Origin: Vibrio hangzhouensis
Lineage (GTDB): Bacteria > Pseudomonadota > Gammaproteobacteria > Enterobacterales > Vibrionaceae
Direction of reading: 5' to 3'
Assembly (NCBI RefSeq): GCF_900107935.1
Contig: NZ_FNVG01000009.1
Coordinates: forward strand, 62,001 to 126,000
Length of the DNA stretch: 64,000 nt
The translations under genes were made by a program, and so were the position numbers. Numbering within the stretch: the stretch's first letter is position 1; each line of letters opens with the position of its first letter. Below the pieces are notes generated by a model. That model had not been told where the DNA came from and ran no database searches. It worked only from the letters and a program-made list of their open reading frames with translations. Positions 35,990 to 46,523 of this stretch are shown one piece after another.

Positions 35990-36491
35990 AAAACTCCCCT
36001 CAAAGCTAATTCAAACCTTGCTATCACAGCGATAGCGCTTAACATTTCGTTCGACCAATCAACAACATAACGGCCTAACTTTGAAAAGTGTAAGCCAACC
36101 TTCTGATTTTCGCCAACTTTTTATTTTCAGAGCAATGTCAGGATATTTTCTTATCTATTAGCGAGTTACCGTCATTTTAGAGTTATACGGAGGTTTTAGG
36201 TGATTTTGGAGCAATTTGTCAGTACATTAAACTGAAATAACTTGACATTGCAGGCATTAATAAAAATTCAATAAATTATAAAATACCTAATATAGAGCAC
36301 AGTTTTCAATGAATTATTCTATAAAAACAGTAGGTTGCAGTGATATTGAAATATGAAACACGTTTCCTTAACCAAAGATCAAAGTTATTTTGTTGGGAAT
36401 TAGCACTATAGTTATAGATTGCGTCACAGTTATAAAAAAAGCGAGCTAATAATAGCTCGCTTTTTTCTCTTTGCAGGAGTCTAAGAATCCA
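35990..36491. other. 502-base pheT-ihfA intergenic region
   Basis: AT-rich, with no gene-sized open frame. It contains, from ihfA outward: a small hairpin in the ihfA leader (36020-36036, GCTATC-ACAGC-GATAGC), a possible IHF site (36266-36278, ATTCAATAAATTA, one mismatch to WATCAANNNNTTR) and the pheT terminator at 36434-36466. The ihfA promoter must lie here; IHF autoregulation is plausible. No other element is supported. Confidence 0.5.
36434..36466 (-). terminator. rho-independent terminator after pheT
   Basis: Stem AAAAAAGCGAGCTA / TAGCTCGCTTTTTT with a four-base loop, 26 bases after the pheT stop; symmetrical, so it could work in both directions. Confidence 0.92.
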
Positions 36492-38879
36492 TTAGTCTCG
36501 TAATGTTGCGCCGAACTTCTCTGACACGTGAGCAACAATTGCGTCAACAGCACCAGCGATATCCGCGTCTTCCAGAGTACGCTCAACCGATTGTAGTGTA
36601 AGCGCGATAGCTAGGCTCTTCTTACCTTCTTCAACGCCTTTACCTACGTATACGTCGAACAGTTTCGCGTCTTTCAGGAACTCACCCCCCTGCTCTAGAC
36701 ACGCTGCAACGATGTCACCTGAAGCTACAGCTTCGTCAACTACAACAGCGATATCACGACGGTTTGATGGGAACTTAGAAAGCTGTACTGCTTCTGGAAT
36801 CACTTTAGTGTTGATTGCAGACCACTCTACTTCGAATACGATAGTACGGCCGTTTAGACCAAACTTACGCTCTAGCTCTGGATGAACCGTACCGATCACA
36901 CCTACCTGCTTGCCATCAACGATGATAGCTGCAGATTGACCTGGGTGAAGCGCTGGGTGTTTCGCTGCAGCAAATGAGTATGCTTTCTCGTTTGCTGACA
37001 GTTCTAGAATCGCTTCTAGATCGCCTTTCAGGTCAAAGAAATCAACGGTGTTGGTTTCGATGTCCCAGTGCTCTTCGCTACGAGTACCTGCGATAACACC
37101 TGCAAGCATAGGCTCTTGGCGCATACCGTTTTCAGCAGACTCACATGGGATGAAACGCAGACCGTATTCGAATAGACGAACGCGTGGCTGCTGACGCTTC
37201 TGGTTGTGAACCACAGTGTTTAGTAGACCCTGAATCAGGCCTAGACGCATTGCTGACATATCCGCAGAGATTGGGAATGGCAGGATTAGCGGCTCAACAC
37301 CTGGAACAACAAGCTTCTGCTGCTCTGGTTCAACGAAGCTGTAAGTGATTGCTTCTTGGTAACCACGGTCAACAAGTAAGTTACGAACGCGTTTTAGCGG
37401 AATGTTCGCTTCAACGTGGTCGTGCATCTTAAGTGCTGCAGCTGGGTTTTGGTTAGGAATGTTATCGTAACCGTAGATACGACCTACTTCTTCAATCAGG
37501 TCTTGCTCGATTGCGATATCAAAACGCCATGTTGGTGCTGTTGCTGTCCAACCTTCATCTGTTGTTTCAACCGTTAGGCCAAGACGCTCAAGGATCTCAA
37601 CAACATCGCTATCAGCAATGTGGTGACCCAGTAGGCTGTCTAGCTTAGTGCGACGCAGTGATACTGTGTTTGCTTTTGGTAGGTCAGCCTCTGACTCTGC
37701 TGCAACAACAGGGGCTACTTCACCGCCACAGATCTCAACAAGAAGCTCTGTTGCACGCTCCATTGCGCTAGCTTGTAGTGCAAAGTCAACACCACGCTCA
37801 AAGCGCATTGAAGAATCAGTGTGTAGACCATAGCTACGCGCGCGACCACGGATGTGATCAGGTGCGAAGAATGCACACTCAAGTAGTACGTCTTTAGTCT
37901 CCGTCGTTACACCAGACTCTTCACCACCAAAGATACCCGCGATAGCCAGTGCTTTGTTGTGGTCTGCGACAACTAGAGTATCAGCGTTTAGCTCAGCTTC
38001 GTTGCCGTCTAGAAGAGTAAGCTTCTCGCCCTGCTCTGCCATACGAACTACGATGCCACCTTCAATCTTAGCAAGATCGAATGCGTGCATTGGCTGGCCT
38101 TGTTCTAGAAGAACAAAGTTAGTGATATCAACAACTGGGTCGATAGAGCGAATACCACAGCGACGCAGTTTTTCTTGCATCCAAAGTGGCGTTTCAGCTT
38201 GAACGTTCACGTTCTTAACCACACGGCCAAGGTAACGTGGACATGCTGCTGTCGCTTTCACTTCGATAGAAACTGTGTCATCAATCGCTGGTGCTACTGC
38301 GTTTACCGCAGGCTCAGTTACGTCAGCACGGTTTAGAACGCCAACTTCACGCGCCATACCACGAATGCTGAAACAGTCAGCGCGGTTAGCCGTTAGGTCT
38401 ACGTCTACTGTTACGTCGTCTAGGCCCAGGAATTCGCGGAAATCAGTACCGATTACTGCGTCTTCAGCCAGTTCCATGATGCCATCTGATTCTACGTCGA
38501 TACCTAGTTCAGAGAATGAACACAGCATGCCGTGTGATGGTTGACCACGTAGTTTTGCTTTTTTGATTTTGAAATCGCCTGGTAGAACAGCACCAACAGT
38601 CGCAACCGCAACTTTGATACCTAGGCGACAGTTAGATGCGCCACAAACGATGTCTAGAAGTTCTTCAGCGCCAACATCTACTTTAGTTACACGTAGTTTG
38701 TCAGCGTCTGGGTGTTGACCACACTCAACCACTTTACCTACTTTAACGCCAGTGAAAGAACCAGCAACAGGTAGTACGTCGTCTACTTCTAGACCCGCCA
38801 TTGTGATTTGGTGCGTTAGTTCGTCAGTTGAAACCGCTGGGTTTACCCACTCACGAAGCCAAGATTCGCTAAATTTCAT
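36492..38879 (-). CDS. pheT: phenylalanyl-tRNA synthetase beta subunit
   Basis: 795 residues, as in E. coli (795). An N-terminal tRNA-binding OB domain ([23 protein letters not shown]) is followed by B3/B4 editing and B5 domains ([10 protein letters not shown]) and a C-terminal anticodon-binding FDX domain ([16 protein letters not shown]). Forms the alpha2-beta2 enzyme with PheS. It follows pheS by 18 bases, and codon use is strongly biased as for a highly expressed gene. Confidence 0.97.
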   Translation of the reverse strand: MKFSESWLREWVNPAVSTDELTHQITMAGLEVDDVLPVAGSFTGVKVGKVVECGQHPDADKLRVTKVDVGAEELLDIVCGASNCRLGIKVAVATVGAVLPGDFKIKKAKLRGQPSHGMLCSFSELGIDVESDGIMELAEDAVIGTDFREFLGLDDVTVDVDLTANRADCFSIRGMAREVGVLNRADVTEPAVNAVAPAIDDTVSIEVKATAACPRYLGRVVKNVNVQAETPLWMQEKLRRCGIRSIDPVVDITNFVLLEQGQPMHAFDLAKIEGGIVVRMAEQGEKLTLLDGNEAELNADTLVVADHNKALAIAGIFGGEESGVTTETKDVLLECAFFAPDHIRGRARSYGLHTDSSMRFERGVDFALQASAMERATELLVEICGGEVAPVVAAESEADLPKANTVSLRRTKLDSLLGHHIADSDVVEILERLGLTVETTDEGWTATAPTWRFDIAIEQDLIEEVGRIYGYDNIPNQNPAAALKMHDHVEANIPLKRVRNLLVDRGYQEAITYSFVEPEQQKLVVPGVEPLILPFPISADMSAMRLGLIQGLLNTVVHNQKRQQPRVRLFEYGLRFIPCESAENGMRQEPMLAGVIAGTRSEEHWDIETNTVDFFDLKGDLEAILELSANEKAYSFAAAKHPALHPGQSAAIIVDGKQVGVIGTVHPELERKFGLNGRTIVFEVEWSAINTKVIPEAVQLSKFPSNRRDIAVVVDEAVASGDIVAACLEQGGEFLKDAKLFDVYVGKGVEEGKKSLAIALTLQSVERTLEDADIAGAVDAIVAHVSEKFGATLRD

Positions 38880-38897
38880 AGTGATGTATCCCCTGGA

Positions 38898-40061
<1,164 letters not shown>

Positions 40062-40073
40062 TTACACTCACAT

Positions 40074-40769
40074 TTAGCGTGCTTCAGCGCGAACAAAAAT
40101 GAAGTTCGGACGACGAGACAGTTTCTCATAGACATCAGGAGCCGTGGTCTTCATTTCCGGTGAAGGCGATCCCTCAGAAAACTTGTTGAGAACAAAGCCC
40201 CCTTCATGGAGACTGTCAAATAGGTTGGTAAAAGAGCGCCTGAAAAACGACACTTCGACAGGTTGACCGACGGTATCCCAATCTTCAGTGATACGCTCCA
40301 CCTGGTAATAATTGCTAAAACCATCGTCTTCGAAATCGATAAGCGGATGATGGGTGGAGAAAATAAACATTCCTCCCTTCTTCAGTACCCGTCTTATTTC
40401 TTTAAAAAACGGAACGAGATCTTCAATATAGTGAATCATCAATGGACACACCACACAGTCAAAGCTCGCCGTTTTTTCTTTTGGTAAGCCTAATAACAAG
40501 TCCTGCGCATAGCACGTGACAGTATCGCCCAATCGTTTCTTTGTTAGCTCAACCATTTGTTCAGAAAGATCGACCGCTGTGACCTTGGCGCCGCTCCGGA
40601 CGAAATACTCGGCATAAACGCCCGGGCCACACCCGAGATCAAGCAAGGTTTTATTTGACACGTTACCCACCAAAGCAAGGGTAGATGGGCGCTCATAAAG
40701 GCCATTGTATGCATTGTTCTCAATGACATCCGCATACTTCTCAGCATGCGTTGTATACATTTCACCCAT
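40074..40769 (-). CDS. class I SAM-dependent methyltransferase
   Basis: 231 residues with the SAM-binding motif LLDLGCGPGVYAEYFVRSGAKVTAVDLS, then post-I CYAQDLL and motif II region FDCVVCPLMIHYI followed by LKKGGMFIFSTHHP. The substrate is unknown; ubiquinone/menaquinone-type (UbiE-like) or small-molecule methyltransferases look similar. It abuts the upstream GNAT gene, which ends at 40770, so they are probably co-transcribed. Confidence 0.87.
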   Translation of the reverse strand: MGEMYTTHAEKYADVIENNAYNGLYERPSTLALVGNVSNKTLLDLGCGPGVYAEYFVRSGAKVTAVDLSEQMVELTKKRLGDTVTCYAQDLLLGLPKEKTASFDCVVCPLMIHYIEDLVPFFKEIRRVLKKGGMFIFSTHHPLIDFEDDGFSNYYQVERITEDWDTVGQPVEVSFFRRSFTNLFDSLHEGGFVLNKFSEGSPSPEMKTTAPDVYEKLSRRPNFIFVRAEAR

Positions 40770-41240
40770 TCACATCTCTCTTTGTTCGGTGCTACGCCAT
40801 ATCAGACGAAGCATATCTTTGTGTTGTATTCCGTTTTCAATTATCGGCTCTGAATAATTCTCAAGAAAGAAATTTTTCACCACGCGGTCTACGCGAAAAC
40901 CATGTTTATGATAAAAAGCTAACTGATAGCCAAAACAACCTGTCCCGAGTTCCACGTACTCAATACCTTGTCCGGAGAGACATTGCAACGTTTCAGACAA
41001 TAACGCTCCGCCAAACCCCTTACCTTGATACTGAGGATACACGGAAATATTGAAAATCTCCGCGCGGTGACTTTCTTCATCGACAGCCACCAGCAGGCCA
41101 GCAATTAGTGCCTCTTGCAAATAAGCCGCATACGCTACACACTTGTCCTGATAAACTTTAATCGCGGTACTCTCAGGATCTGCAGTCATCAACAACGCCA
41201 GAGGCAACTGACTCGGTTCTACCTGCCTAATCTCGAACAT
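40770..41240 (-). CDS. GNAT family N-acetyltransferase
   Basis: 156 residues. The acetyl-CoA loop is YPQYQGKGFGGALLSETL and the C-terminal part is ELGTGCFGYQLAFYHKHGFRV. Substrate unknown. Sits between another GNAT gene (11 bases upstream) and the methyltransferase, forming a three-gene minus-strand unit. Confidence 0.88.
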   Translation of the reverse strand: MFEIRQVEPSQLPLALLMTADPESTAIKVYQDKCVAYAAYLQEALIAGLLVAVDEESHRAEIFNISVYPQYQGKGFGGALLSETLQCLSGQGIEYVELGTGCFGYQLAFYHKHGFRVDRVVKNFFLENYSEPIIENGIQHKDMLRLIWRSTEQREM

Positions 41241-41251
41241 AATTTAGGCTC

Positions 41252-41716
41252 CTATAGCCGCTTTTCCATCAGAAAATTATCCAGTATCACACCCCTTGCT
41301 TCTGCTCTGTTTGGCTTCGATACTGTAAATCCAAAATGCTCGAAAAAGGGCTGCGCTGTGATACTGACATACGAATATATGGAAACCAGTTTCATGTCTT
41401 GCGCTCGTCTGATTAACTCGCTCATTAGCATCGAACCAATTCCAGACCTTTGTTGCGCATGGTGGCAGTAAAAATGATGGATCAGCCCGTCACTCTGAAT
41501 ATCGGCGTATCCCAGTACCTGCTCACCATCGGTAACTACCAAAGGGTTGTGCTTGACGATGTATTCACGAAAAGCATCAGTGGTCAGTTCTTTCGAAGCC
41601 CAGGCATTAACCTGTAGCTCATTGTAATCTTTACTATTTACAGTGCGAATTGTCTCTAGGAACAGTGTGTGTATTTGCTTGGCATCTGCTACCTTGGCCT
41701 GCCTGATCATCAACAT
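41252..41716 (-). CDS. GNAT family N-acetyltransferase
   Basis: 154 residues. The acetyl-CoA loop is HAQQRSGIGSMLMSELI and the ending is TAQPFFEHFGFTVSKPNRAEARGV. That C-terminal form with a VxxxGVxLDNFLMEK-like ending is common in the ElaA/YafP-like group. First gene of the GNAT-GNAT-methyltransferase unit; divergent from the Kef-type pair. Confidence 0.88.
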   Translation of the reverse strand: MLMIRQAKVADAKQIHTLFLETIRTVNSKDYNELQVNAWASKELTTDAFREYIVKHNPLVVTDGEQVLGYADIQSDGLIHHFYCHHAQQRSGIGSMLMSELIRRAQDMKLVSIYSYVSITAQPFFEHFGFTVSKPNRAEARGVILDNFLMEKRL

Positions 41717-41880
41717 TCTCTACACTTCCCTTATTGGTCCGTCGGTTAAGATGCGCTAGTGGCACGGAAAATTCAAGAGCGAACCGCACGTCACCAGGTA
41801 ACCATATAGTAACTAATTGAAAAATATCTGTTTGTGTACTAGATATTAAAACTCATGGTTTCAAATTAACTGGTAGCATT

Positions 41881-42519
41881 ATGCCTGAAAACAATAACAA
41901 AGTGCTTGTTCTCTATGCTCACCCTTCTCAAAGGCGTTCTGAAGTCAATGCGCCAATGTTCCGAGATGCTCAGTCGATTTCTGGTGTGACTACCGTCGAT
42001 CTGTATTTTGAATACCCCACCTACAACATCAATATAGATAAAGAACAGCAGCGACTCATCGACCATGACATCATTATTTTCCAGTTCCCACTCTATTGGT
42101 ATTCGACACCATCGATACTAAAAGAGTGGCAGGATCTCGTACTTGAATACGGTTTTGCCTATGGTCACGAGGGGACAGCATTGCATGGCAAAACTTTTCT
42201 GTGTGCCATCTCGGCTGGAGGCAAGGCCGATGCCTATCAATCTGACGGTTACAATCACTTTACCATTAGAGAGTTACTTCAGCCTCTTGAGCAAACCGCT
42301 GCGTTAACGGGAATGAACTACCTGCCACCTTTCTGTCTTTTTGGTTCCCGTACCGCTCAGGAGGAGGACCGCATTCCTAAACACCGGGAACGCTGGCGAG
42401 AACTTTTGAACTTGCTGGTGACAGGTGATTTCGACACCGCGCGCGCCAAACCGCTGGATAAACTCAACCATTACTGGATTGAAGACCAAACTGCGCAAGC
42501 CTATAAGGAGAGGTCATGA
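41881..42519 (+). CDS. KefF/KefG-like ancillary flavoprotein (NAD(P)H quinone oxidoreductase)
   Basis: Flavodoxin-fold protein of 212 residues with VLVLYAHPSQRRSEVN, a central FQFPLYWYSTPSILKEWQD and GFAYG, the FMN-binding elements of KefF/KefG/NQO1-like proteins. In E. coli such proteins are needed to activate Kef K+ efflux channels during electrophile stress. Its stop overlaps the start of the antiporter gene (ATGA), which supports pairing. Slightly longer than KefG (184). Confidence 0.9.
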   Translation: MPENNNKVLVLYAHPSQRRSEVNAPMFRDAQSISGVTTVDLYFEYPTYNINIDKEQQRLIDHDIIIFQFPLYWYSTPSILKEWQDLVLEYGFAYGHEGTALHGKTFLCAISAGGKADAYQSDGYNHFTIRELLQPLEQTAALTGMNYLPPFCLFGSRTAQEEDRIPKHRERWRELLNLLVTGDFDTARAKPLDKLNHYWIEDQTAQAYKERS

Positions 42520-44438
42520 CTGGATATTTTCTACAAGCCTTTGTGTATCTTGTCGCGGCAGTGATTGCCGTTCCAATCGCTAAACGCTTGGGTCTTGGTT
42601 CTGTACTGGGATACCTAATGGCCGGTGTCGTTATTGGGCCCATCATCGGACTGGTCGGTGAAGAAACCACTACTATCCAACATTTTGCCGAATTTGGCGT
42701 CGTCATGATGCTATTTCTGGTCGGGCTGGAACTTGAGCCAAAAATGTTATGGGGAATGAGACACAAACTCGTCGGACTGGGTGGTATCCAGGTAGGAGGC
42801 ACCGCCTTGCTCGTAATGGGGATCGCTCTTGTGTTCGGGCAGGTCTGGACTGTTGCACTCACCATTGGCCTGATTTTCGCGCTCTCTTCTACAGCTATCG
42901 TGTTGCAGACCTTTCATGAAAAGGGACTAACAAAAACGGAAGGGGGCAAAAGCGCGTTTTCTGTCCTGTTATTTCAAGACATCGCCGTGATTCCAATGCT
43001 GGCATTTATCCCGTTGCTGGCATTACCAGAATTGATAGAAAAAGCTCAGGGTGCGCTGGATCAAGCGTCGGAACACCATGATGAATTGAGTCTGGTTGCC
43101 GGTTTGCCAGGCTGGGTCTATGGGTTGATTATCATGGCTTCTATAGCGATTGTCGTCGTCGGTGGTCATTACTTAAGCCGACCACTATTCAGGTTCGTTG
43201 CTTCATCAGGGCTTAGAGAGATTTTTACCGCGACTGCGTTAATGCTGGTCATCGGTATCGCAGCATTAATGAGTCTGGTTGGTCTATCCCCTGCGCTGGG
43301 AACCTTCCTTGCCGGAGTCGTTTTGGCCAACAGTGAGTTCCGCCATGAACTAGAATCGAATATTGACCCTTTCAAAGGTCTGCTACTCGGGTTGTTCTTT
43401 ATCACCGTGGGTGCTGGTATCAATTTTGGCATATTGTTCAGTGATTTCTTTATGATCATTGGCCTGACACTGGGTGTCATGCTGCTTAAAGCTGCAGTGC
43501 TGTACCTTCTGGCAATGATATTTAAGATTAACAACAGCGATCGCTGGCTGTTTACACTCAGCCTGGCTCAGGCTGGTGAATTTGGTTTCGTACTGCTCAG
43601 CTTTTCCGTTCAAAACCATGTATTGCCAACGGATGTTTCTGAAATTCTTTCCCTGGTCGTCGCTCTCTCTATGTTTTTTACTCCGGGTTTATTTATCCTT
43701 TTTGACAAAGTCATTCTGCCTAGATTCGAACAAGCCAGTAATGAAAGAGAAGCGGATACCGTTGATGAAAAAGGATCAGTATTAATCGCTGGCATCGGTC
43801 GATTTGGGCAGATCATCAATCGATTGCTGGTAGCCAACGACGTTAAGACGGTTGTTCTGGACATTCGTGCCGAACAAGTCGACCTAATGAGACAGATTGA
43901 GACTAAGGCGTTTTTTGGTGACGCTACCAAACCGGACATTTTGCATACTGCGGGAATTGAAGAAGTGAAGTTACTTGTTATTGCCATTGATAACAAAGAA
44001 TCAAGTGTTGAGCTTGTGAAATACGTTAAACACACGTACCCTCACGTTAAAATTCTTACCCGGGCTTACGATCGCGGACATGGTTATCAATTAAAACAGG
44101 CTGGCGCAGACTACATCGAATCTGAAACCTATCACTCTGCCCTTGAACTCGGTTCAAAGACAATGAAATGCCTGGGTTTTCATCCGTTTTTTGTTGAGCA
44201 ACAAAAGTCCATCTATAAAGACATAGAGGACAAACAGTCCCACACACTCTATCAAGCCTGGAAAAACGTTGCCGAAGGACAACGGTACGATAACAACTAT
44301 CGAGATCTATTTATGGAGCTCGAAGATCTGATCGAAGAAGCAATGAAAGTCGATCGTAATGACAAACATTCTCGTGAACGTGGGTGGACACCTCCTCCCA
44401 AAGGTTACGCCGATAGACTGGAAGAAAGCTCCGACTGA
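42516..44438 (+). CDS. Kef-type glutathione-gated K+ efflux antiporter (CPA2)
   Basis: 640 residues: an N-terminal CPA2 antiporter domain of about 12 helices (GLELEPKMLWGMRHKLVGLG; ALSSTAIVLQTF; LLFQDIAVIPML) and a C-terminal RCK/TrkA-N domain with the Rossmann motif VLIAGIGRFGQIINRLL. Similar to KefB/KefC (601/620). Protects against toxic electrophiles by K+ loss and cytoplasmic acidification. I do not choose between KefB and KefC. Confidence 0.9.
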   Translation: MTGYFLQAFVYLVAAVIAVPIAKRLGLGSVLGYLMAGVVIGPIIGLVGEETTTIQHFAEFGVVMMLFLVGLELEPKMLWGMRHKLVGLGGIQVGGTALLVMGIALVFGQVWTVALTIGLIFALSSTAIVLQTFHEKGLTKTEGGKSAFSVLLFQDIAVIPMLAFIPLLALPELIEKAQGALDQASEHHDELSLVAGLPGWVYGLIIMASIAIVVVGGHYLSRPLFRFVASSGLREIFTATALMLVIGIAALMSLVGLSPALGTFLAGVVLANSEFRHELESNIDPFKGLLLGLFFITVGAGINFGILFSDFFMIIGLTLGVMLLKAAVLYLLAMIFKINNSDRWLFTLSLAQAGEFGFVLLSFSVQNHVLPTDVSEILSLVVALSMFFTPGLFILFDKVILPRFEQASNEREADTVDEKGSVLIAGIGRFGQIINRLLVANDVKTVVLDIRAEQVDLMRQIETKAFFGDATKPDILHTAGIEEVKLLVIAIDNKESSVELVKYVKHTYPHVKILTRAYDRGHGYQLKQAGADYIESETYHSALELGSKTMKCLGFHPFFVEQQKSIYKDIEDKQSHTLYQAWKNVAEGQRYDNNYRDLFMELEDLIEEAMKVDRNDKHSRERGWTPPPKGYADRLEESSD

Positions 44439-44457
44439 CACCGACATCCAACACAAT

Positions 44458-44479
44458 ATGGCGGGCTCTGGCCCGCCAT
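44458..44479 (+). terminator. hairpin after the Kef-type gene
   Basis: Perfect stem ATGGCGGGC / GCCCGCCAT with TCTG loop, followed by TTTA; a probable terminator between the kef pair and the MATE gene. Confidence 0.75.
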
Positions 44480-44521
44480 TTACATAAAGCAGCCATTAAA
44501 AGTAATAATTAAGAGATAGCA

Positions 44522-45841
44522 GTGAACAACAACAAGATGCTGGCAAAACAGTTATTCAACATGACTCTGCCTATGGTACTAGGGGTGTTATCCCTGATGA
44601 GTTTCCAATTAGTAGACAGTGCATTTATCGGCCAACTCGGTGTACTACCTCTCGCCGCACAGGGCTTCACCCTTCCCATGCAAATGGTCATTATCGGAAT
44701 TCAGGTTGGTTTAGGCATCGCAACAACGGCGATCATCTCTCGTGCATTGGGGGCCAGTGAACATGAGTACGCAAAACAACTGGGTGGGCTTATCCTGGTG
44801 TTTGGTAGTGTCGGTGTTGCCATCATAGGCTTAATTATCTGGCTTGTCCGTCACCCCATACTTACACTACTAAGCGCACCAGAATCGGTATATCCCGTGA
44901 TAGACAGCTATTGGCCCTTCTGGCTCGTTAGCTCCTGGGTGGGCGCAGTACTCTACTTTTTCTATAGCATCTGCCGAGCTAACGGAAACACAGTCTTGCC
45001 CGGCATGATGATGGTCGTTACCAGCATAATAAACCTCATCCTGGATCCGGTGTTCATCTTTACTTTTGGTTTGGGCATCAATGGTGCTGCACTCGCCACC
45101 GTTATTGCTTTTAGTCTTGGCATTCTGGTTGTCGCCCCAAAAGTTATGGCCAAACACTGGGCTACCTTCGATTGGAGTGATGTTAATATTGGTCAGAGCT
45201 TGCGGTCCTTATGGAGCATAATGGCCCCTGCCATGATTAGCCAATTGTTGCCCCCACTCTCATCCATGTTGGCAACCAAACTATTGGCGACATTTGGCAC
45301 TGCTGCAGTGGCAGCATGGGCACTGGGCTCACGTTATGAGTTTTTTGCTATCGTTACGGTGCTGGCTTTAACGATGTCCATGCCACCAATGGTGGGGAAA
45401 ATGCTGGGGGCCAAAAACCTCACCGATATCAAAAAACTGGTAAACATCGCAGTGATCTACATACTTGGCTTTCAACTGGTCGTTGCTCTCATCACCTATG
45501 CGCTGGCGAAACCACTCTCTGCGCTTATGACCAGTGAAGACAACGTGTTCGAAATTCTCAGCTACCACTTGATTCTGGTTCCCTTTAGCCTGGGGCCACT
45601 TGGGGTCTGCATGTTAATGGTGTCGATCTCTAACGCCCTGGGCAAGGCCAAAACTGCGCTTACCATCTCGACGCTGCGTCTCTTCGCCTTTTTCCTTCCT
45701 TGTCTATGGATAGGCTCTCAGCTAGGTGGAATACAAGGACTGTTCTATGGTGCACTAATTGGTAACATTCTCGCAGGCGTCAGTGCGTGGCTGACCTACA
45801 GCTACTCGGTAAAACAACTGGAAAAAGCACTCAGTCAGTGA
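44522..45841 (+). CDS. MATE family efflux transporter
   Basis: 439 residues with about 12 hydrophobic helices and typical MATE elements (TLPMVLGVLSLMSFQLVDSAFIGQLG at the start; GNTVLPGMMMVVTSIINLILDPVFIF in the middle). Na+- or H+-coupled drug/toxin export is expected; the substrate is unknown. GTG start at 44522. Confidence 0.9.
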   Translation: MNNNKMLAKQLFNMTLPMVLGVLSLMSFQLVDSAFIGQLGVLPLAAQGFTLPMQMVIIGIQVGLGIATTAIISRALGASEHEYAKQLGGLILVFGSVGVAIIGLIIWLVRHPILTLLSAPESVYPVIDSYWPFWLVSSWVGAVLYFFYSICRANGNTVLPGMMMVVTSIINLILDPVFIFTFGLGINGAALATVIAFSLGILVVAPKVMAKHWATFDWSDVNIGQSLRSLWSIMAPAMISQLLPPLSSMLATKLLATFGTAAVAAWALGSRYEFFAIVTVLALTMSMPPMVGKMLGAKNLTDIKKLVNIAVIYILGFQLVVALITYALAKPLSALMTSEDNVFEILSYHLILVPFSLGPLGVCMLMVSISNALGKAKTALTISTLRLFAFFLPCLWIGSQLGGIQGLFYGALIGNILAGVSAWLTYSYSVKQLEKALSQ

Positions 45842-45973
45842 GTGCCATAGTACCCGTTCCACGTCTCTAATGACGCTGAATAGGTGCAGATCGAATAGCT
45901 ACAATACCTTCTTTGTCAAAACGCCTCTCCTTTGCTAATTTTAAAATACGTAGTGAAAGGAGAGGTGTAATAA

Positions 45974-46258
45974 ATGAAAGTAAATATTCAGACCCATCAC
46001 GTATCCATCGGAGATGAGTCACGTCAAGAAATTGAAAGCAAGTTTGAAAAGATAGCCGACCACTTTCCGCAATTGATTAGTAGCGACATCATCATTAGAA
46101 AAGAACACGGACAACACGAAGTTGAGGTCTTTACTAATTACGAAGGGGCTCGAGTTTCAGCAAAAGCATCTCACGAAATCATGTACCCTGCCATTGCTGC
46201 ATCACTGAAAAAACTGGATGCAGGCCTACGAAATCGCAAAGGGCAACTCAAACATTAG
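45974..46258 (+). CDS. hpf: short ribosome hibernation promoting factor (HPF/RaiA family)
   Basis: 94-residue cytoplasmic protein with the HPF beta-alpha-beta-beta-beta-alpha pattern: MKVNIQTHHVSIGDESRQEIESKFEKI at the start, then VEVFTNYEGARVSAKASHEIMYPAI. It is of the short HPF length (95), without the C-terminal dimerisation domain of long HPF. It is not next to rpoN/ptsN here, so it may be an additional paralogue. AGTGAAAGGAGAGGTG precedes the ATG. Confidence 0.87.
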   Translation: MKVNIQTHHVSIGDESRQEIESKFEKIADHFPQLISSDIIIRKEHGQHEVEVFTNYEGARVSAKASHEIMYPAIAASLKKLDAGLRNRKGQLKH

Positions 46259-46294
46259 CCTTAATCCAGAGTACATAATCATTCCCATTAGAAC

Positions 46295-46317
46295 AGCCGG
46301 CGATTTGCCGGCTTTTT
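46295..46317 (+). terminator. rho-independent terminator after hpf
   Basis: Stem AGCCGGC / GCCGGCT followed by five T. Confidence 0.9.
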
Positions 46318-46523
46318 CATCATACTGAATCAAAACGACTCCTCGTACGCACTCAATTCATGCATTACTATTTCTAATCTATAAATGAAAAATTTATCTT
46401 GTTCGATATCACACTTTTTCATTGATTGAAGATTCCCACACGTCTAACATCTGCGCCCTAATATCTGTAGGTAGGGCTACAGGGGATATTTACCACATTT
46501 CACTAAGATGAGACACCAAACAA

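Noticed and set aside
36242..36290. sRNA promoter (TTGACA) in the pheT-ihfA gap
   Set aside because: A good -35 element, but no acceptable -10 hexamer at 16-18 bases; not supported.
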